Assembly: GCA_938045565.1 (NCBI GenBank) | Contig: CALIAZ010000002.1 | Location: forward strand, 186,001 to 250,000 | Source: an uncultured Atopobium sp. | GTDB taxonomy: Bacteria; Actinomycetota; Coriobacteriia; Coriobacteriales; Atopobiaceae | DNA length: 64,000 bases | Direction of reading: 5' to 3' | Part shown: in pieces, positions 60,292 through 64,000 of the stretch | How positions within the stretch are numbered: position 1 is the first letter of the stretch | Layout of the letters: each line of letters begins with the position of its first letter | Notes under the pieces: model-generated | Told to the model about the DNA's origin: nothing | Database searches by the model: none | Seen by the model: the letters and a program-made list of their open reading frames with translations, nothing else | Program-made: the position numbers and the translations under genes

Positions 60292-62136
60292 TTACATTGC
60301 CTCAGGAGCAGAAACGCCAATCAGATTAAGGGCAATTGCAAGCACGCGGCGAGTTGCGTCGCAAGCAGCAAGACGAGCCTTAGAAAGCTCCGCGTCAAGT
60401 GGACGTCCTTCAGAAGGAAGCACCTGGCAAACGGTATAGAATGCGTGGAACTGACCAGCAAGCTCTTCAATATAGTGCGTAATGCGGAATGGCGCCCTAT
60501 CGCGAGCACAGCCCTCAACAAGACCCGGGAACTCAAAGAGCTTACGAGCAAGAGCCTGCTCAGCTGCATCAGAGAGCAGTCCAAGATTAACCTCAGAGCC
60601 AATAGCCTTATCTGCAACAGCATCCATGCCAAGCGCCTGAGCCTCTTCCAGGTCAACGCCAGCAGCACGACGCAGAATAGAACAAATACGTGCGTGGGCG
60701 TACTGAACGTAATACACAGGATTAGAGCTGTCCTGACGCTTTACCTGCTCAATGTCAAAGTCAATCATTTGGTTAGAAGACTTTGAAACAAGGGTGTAGC
60801 GCGTTGCGTCAACACCAACCTCGGCGAGAAGTTCGTCAAAGTGGATGCCAGTTCCCTTACGCTTAGACATTCTGACAGCAACGCCGTTTCTGAGCAGGTT
60901 AACCAGCTGACCAAGCAGAACCTCAAACTGAGTTGGGTAACCAAGGGCTGTTGCAGCAGAGCGAACACGCTGAATATATCCGTGGTGATCTGCTCCCCAA
61001 ATATCAATAACGTGGTCAACACGCTGGAACTTATTCCAGTGGTAGGCTACGTCGGAAGCAAAATAGGTATAATCGCCATTTGTTTTGATGAGTACACGGT
61101 CTTTATCGTCACCAAAATCAGTAGAACGGAAGAACAGTGCGCCCTCGTCAGAGCGATAAAGGTAGCCAAGCTTATCAAGAGCATCAAGTGCACGATCAAC
61201 AGCGTCTTTACCCTGGTCATCCTTAATGTATAGAGAGCGCTCAGAGAACCACACATCAAAGTCGGCGCGAGCGTTGTGGCAGGTGTTTTTGATGGACTCA
61301 AGCATCATCTTGTAACCGCGCTCACGGAACTCAACCATGCGCTCATCTTCGGACTTGTCTGCCCAGACCTCTTCATCATTTTTGAGGAAGAAAAGACCCA
61401 GGTCAACAATGTAGTCTCCGGCGTATGCATTGCCGCCAAGAGAGTTAATAAACTCGTCAGTAAATGGATGCTCCTCGGGACGTGCATCCTCTTCATCTGC
61501 AACGTAAGCATTGCGATCTTCAGCCAACACCTGAGCGGCGGCGTCGGCGTCAATACCACGCTCCTGCATGATGTCAATAAGCTGCAGGTAGCGCTTAGAG
61601 ATGGAGTGACCAAAGACATCCATCTGAGAACCGTGATCGTTTACGTAGTACTCACGCTCAACCTCATAACCTGCGAATGCAAGAATGCGGCTCAGAGAGT
61701 CTCCCAGTGCTGCCCAGCGACCGTGGCCAATATGCAGTGGGCCAACAGGGTTTGCAGAAACGTACTCTACCTGGACCTTCTGGCCAGCACCAAAGGTAGA
61801 ACGACCAAAATCGGTGCCCTGCTCGCGAACAGTGTTAAAAATCTCATTGCCCGCAGCGGTAGACAGGTAGAAGTTTACAAAGCCAGGACCTGCAACTTCG
61901 ACGCGCTCAATTTGAGCGTCTGCAGCAATATGAGCCACAAGAGCTGCAGCAATATCGCGAGGAGCCTTATGTGCCAGCTTTGCAGAACGCATTGCAACCG
62001 TAGAAGACCAGTCACCATTTGATGAGTCCTGTGGGCGCTCAAGTCCCACATTATCAATCTGGAATTCAGGCAACTCACCCGCAGCCTGGGCATCTGCCAA
62101 GGCTTGACGTACAAGTTCCTCGATCTTCTCGCGCAT
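60292..62136 (-). CDS. argS: Arginine-tRNA ligase
   Basis: This class I synthetase charges tRNA-Arg and needs the tRNA for activation. The 614-residue product has an N-terminal additional domain (MREKIEELVRQALADAQ), HIGH as HIGHGRWAALGDSL (in ANPVGPLHIGHGRW), a KMSKS-like RMSKRKGTGIHFDEL, and the all-helical anticodon-binding domain ending in VSAPEAM. AAAGGAG precedes the ATG. It ends at its own terminator; pncB lies 68 bases upstream on the same strand. Confidence 0.97.
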   Translation of the reverse strand: MREKIEELVRQALADAQAAGELPEFQIDNVGLERPQDSSNGDWSSTVAMRSAKLAHKAPRDIAAALVAHIAADAQIERVEVAGPGFVNFYLSTAAGNEIFNTVREQGTDFGRSTFGAGQKVQVEYVSANPVGPLHIGHGRWAALGDSLSRILAFAGYEVEREYYVNDHGSQMDVFGHSISKRYLQLIDIMQERGIDADAAAQVLAEDRNAYVADEEDARPEEHPFTDEFINSLGGNAYAGDYIVDLGLFFLKNDEEVWADKSEDERMVEFRERGYKMMLESIKNTCHNARADFDVWFSERSLYIKDDQGKDAVDRALDALDKLGYLYRSDEGALFFRSTDFGDDKDRVLIKTNGDYTYFASDVAYHWNKFQRVDHVIDIWGADHHGYIQRVRSAATALGYPTQFEVLLGQLVNLLRNGVAVRMSKRKGTGIHFDELLAEVGVDATRYTLVSKSSNQMIDFDIEQVKRQDSSNPVYYVQYAHARICSILRRAAGVDLEEAQALGMDAVADKAIGSEVNLGLLSDAAEQALARKLFEFPGLVEGCARDRAPFRITHYIEELAGQFHAFYTVCQVLPSEGRPLDAELSKARLAACDATRRVLAIALNLIGVSAPEAM

Positions 62137-62204
62137 AGTTCTCCTTTAAATTCAGTACACGTGTGCAGCGTAAGTACGTAGTAGATTGCGTAGTTCCTAA
62201 AGGA

Positions 62205-63701
62205 CTACTCGGTTTCCTCGGAAGATTTTACCTGATGTTGAGCGGCAAGCTCGTGGCGCAAATTGGCCAGGCCACGCTCGAGGCCCACAGGATAAATCTG
62301 AGGATTCAGGAAGCGCGTGTATGCCGCATCCAGGCGCATAAGTGCTGCGTGGCAGCGATCGCGAGCAACCTCAATGGACTCGCTCTCCCCTACGCGCTTG
62401 CCACCTTCTACCAGCCTTACCATCAGCTCGCGAGAAGTGCCTTCAAGATTGTGAGTTGAGTATGGATCAATGATATCCACCACGGTTGCCTTAGACTCTG
62501 GATCCTTAGTGACCAGGTAATCTGGGTCAAAAATCATGTCGCCGGCAGGGCAGCCGTTTGCATCGTAGAAGCGGCGGATATGCTGAATGCCAGGAACGGT
62601 GCGCTTGTAGGCCATCTCGGACAGCTTGATAACAGGAGTCCATGGCTCAGTAGCAGACTGACGACGAGCGGTTAGCTTATAGACGCCGCCGAGAGATGGC
62701 TGAGGGTCGCAGGTAGCAAGCTTAGTGCCAACACCAAAGGCATCAATTGGTGCACCCTGAGCAAAGAGCGACTGGATAGTGTACTCGTCAAGATCGTTTG
62801 AAACGGAAATCTTGATGTACGGAAGACCAGCCTCATCAAACGCCTTGCGAGCTTCCTTAGAAAGACGTGCAAGGTCTCCGGAGTCAATACGGACAGCGCT
62901 CAGGCGCTCGCCGCGCTCCTCCATCTCTTTTGCCACGATGATTGCGTTCTTGATGCCCTCGTGAACGTCATAGGTATCAAGCAGTAGTGCGCAGTTGGTA
63001 GGACTAGACTTTGCAAACGCCCTAAAAGCATCAAGCTCAGTATCAAACGACATTACCCAAGAGTGTGCGTGGGTACCAAAAACAGGAATGCCGTAAATTT
63101 TGCCAGCAAGAACATTTGAAGTGCTCGAAGCACCAGCAATATAAGAGGCGCGAGCAACTGCCAGGCCGCCGTCTGGGCCCTGAGCACGGCGCAGGCCAAA
63201 GTCAGAAACGGGATTGCCCTGAGCTGCCTTGATAACACGCGCACACTTAGTTGCTGCCAAAGTCTGGAAGTTTACCAGGTTAAGCAAAGCGGTTTCAATG
63301 AGCTGACAGTCAACAATAGAACCTTCAACACGAACCATAGGCTCACGTGGGAAAACAAGCTCTCCTTCTGGAATTGCATCAATGGTTACATTGAGCTTGT
63401 GGTTGCGCAAAAACTCCAAAAACGCTGGCTTAAAGAGACGGCCGCCACCAGGAGAGTTAATGCTTGCCAGGTAGTCGATGTCGTCATCTTCAAAGATAAA
63501 GTTCTCAACTAAGTCAGCAATTTGACCGGTACCACAAGAAATTGCAAATCCACCATTAAAGGGATTCTCGCGAAAAAATGCAGTAAAGCACGCCTCCGCA
63601 TCAACAAGACCCGCTTCCCAATAACCCTGAGCCATTGTGAGCTCATACAAGTCTGTATTAAGGCTTACGTCTGAAGGCTTGGTACGATCAGTGAGTGACA
63701 T
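62205..63701 (-). CDS. pncB: Nicotinate phosphoribosyltransferase
   Basis: This enzyme makes nicotinate mononucleotide from nicotinate and PRPP, the salvage entry to NAD. The 498-residue product has the N-terminal NTDLYELTMAQGYW, DFGLRRAQGPDGGLAVARASYIAG (substrate region), VRIDSGDLARLS and SNDLDEYTIQSL, and GVGTKLATCDPQPSLGGVYKL. This is the longer form common in Gram-positive bacteria. The ribosome-binding site is weak (AGAGC). Confidence 0.96.
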   Translation of the reverse strand: MSLTDRTKPSDVSLNTDLYELTMAQGYWEAGLVDAEACFTAFFRENPFNGGFAISCGTGQIADLVENFIFEDDDIDYLASINSPGGGRLFKPAFLEFLRNHKLNVTIDAIPEGELVFPREPMVRVEGSIVDCQLIETALLNLVNFQTLAATKCARVIKAAQGNPVSDFGLRRAQGPDGGLAVARASYIAGASSTSNVLAGKIYGIPVFGTHAHSWVMSFDTELDAFRAFAKSSPTNCALLLDTYDVHEGIKNAIIVAKEMEERGERLSAVRIDSGDLARLSKEARKAFDEAGLPYIKISVSNDLDEYTIQSLFAQGAPIDAFGVGTKLATCDPQPSLGGVYKLTARRQSATEPWTPVIKLSEMAYKRTVPGIQHIRRFYDANGCPAGDMIFDPDYLVTKDPESKATVVDIIDPYSTHNLEGTSRELMVRLVEGGKRVGESESIEVARDRCHAALMRLDAAYTRFLNPQIYPVGLERGLANLRHELAAQHQVKSSEETE

Positions 63702-63761
63702 AGTTGCTCTTTTCGATTGGTCAAAAACTGACGGTAAGACGATATATCTAGAGTAGCAGTT

Positions 63762-64000
63762 CTACAAAATAAATTGGCTTACAACAAAGATAACTGCGAG
63801 AATTACCACAGTTCCAATAACAATTTTTTGCCCCAGAGGCATCTTAATGTCTTCGTCGTCCTCATCGGGCTCCATAAGAGCGCGGCCCTTGGCACGCTGC
63901 TCCTGAATGCGACGAATCTGCTTAGCTTCCTGCTGAGCTGCTTGGCGTGCAGCGCGCTGTTGAGCTGCAGCAAGTTGAGCATCTTCGGCGGCAGCTGCCT
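63762..64000 (-). CDS. C-terminal part of a tail-anchored membrane protein (cut by window edge)
   Basis: Reading leftwards from the right edge, an open frame ends with TAG at 63762. The visible 79 residues begin with an Ala/Gln-rich helical stretch (AAAQQRAARQAAQQEAKQIR), then an acidic linker (MEPDEDDEDIKMPLGQK), and end in a hydrophobic segment IVIGTVVILAVIFVVSQFIL. This is the pattern of a C-terminally anchored protein with a coiled-coil part. The beginning is outside the window and I cannot name it. Confidence 0.75.
   Translation of the reverse strand, partial: AAAAEDAQLAAAQQRAARQAAQQEAKQIRRIQEQRAKGRALMEPDEDDEDIKMPLGQKIVIGTVVILAVIFVVSQFIL

Overview
The window reads as chromosomal DNA of a host-associated member of the Coriobacteriia (Actinomycetota), most likely Lancefieldella/Atopobium or a close relative. 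This rests on mid-range base composition, the extended Rho, the clpX-clpP-tig order, strong SD sequences and the general gene content; it is family-level judgement, not a database match. Genes are dense and mostly on the minus strand. The window is largely housekeeping and central metabolism, with few accessory pieces.

Layout. 1-5.4 kb is a tight minus-strand one-carbon operon (fhs-fchA-folD-folE-folC), with valS upstream. 8.4-12.9 kb on the plus strand holds an AT-rich ABC exporter that looks acquired, then a ThiF-family tRNA-modification enzyme, a TatD nuclease and a family 8 glycosyltransferase. 13-24.5 kb has a membrane-anchored unknown protein, clpX, clpP, tig, tRNA-Leu, carB and carA behind an attenuator-like leader, a divergent 3-methyladenine glycosylase, and gdhA. 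24.6-26.3 kb holds tRNA-Pro, tRNA-Gly, an inverted-repeat cluster and an internally deleted IS256-type element. 26.4-35.6 kb is a malto-oligosaccharide locus: lipoprotein, two permeases, ATPase, MalQ and phosphorylase, with a divergent GntR regulator. 35.6-42.5 kb carries an orphan ABC-2 permease, a lipid kinase, PTS enzyme I, a PfkB-type sugar-phosphate kinase, tRNA-Lys, tRNA-His and a MalY-type lyase. 42.7-43.4 kb is tRNA-Arg followed by gene-free DNA with a second inverted-repeat element. 43.4-49.7 kb is aspartate/homoserine/threonine synthesis (hom-lysC-asd divergent from thrC-thrB). 50.1-55.1 kb is a complete branched-chain amino acid ABC operon (livJHMGF). 55.2-64 kb holds an unrecognised membrane-anchored protein, rho, a tandem-domain MarR regulator, argS, pncB and the end of a tail-anchored protein.

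How the genes work together. The folate operon feeds formyl- and methylene-tetrahydrofolate to purine, thymidylate and methionine synthesis. carAB, gdhA, the threonine pathway and liv cover nitrogen and amino acid supply. The mal locus, the PfkB kinase and enzyme I cover carbohydrate uptake and breakdown.

I found no convincing new defence or mobile system. The best second-look items are a FolD that has lost its cyclohydrolase residues beside a separate cyclohydrolase (FchA), two loci of a shared inverted-repeat element, a recurring short motif (GGGTTTCTCGCCA) mostly between genes, a possible PyrR-type leader before carA, and a duplicated MarR regulator.
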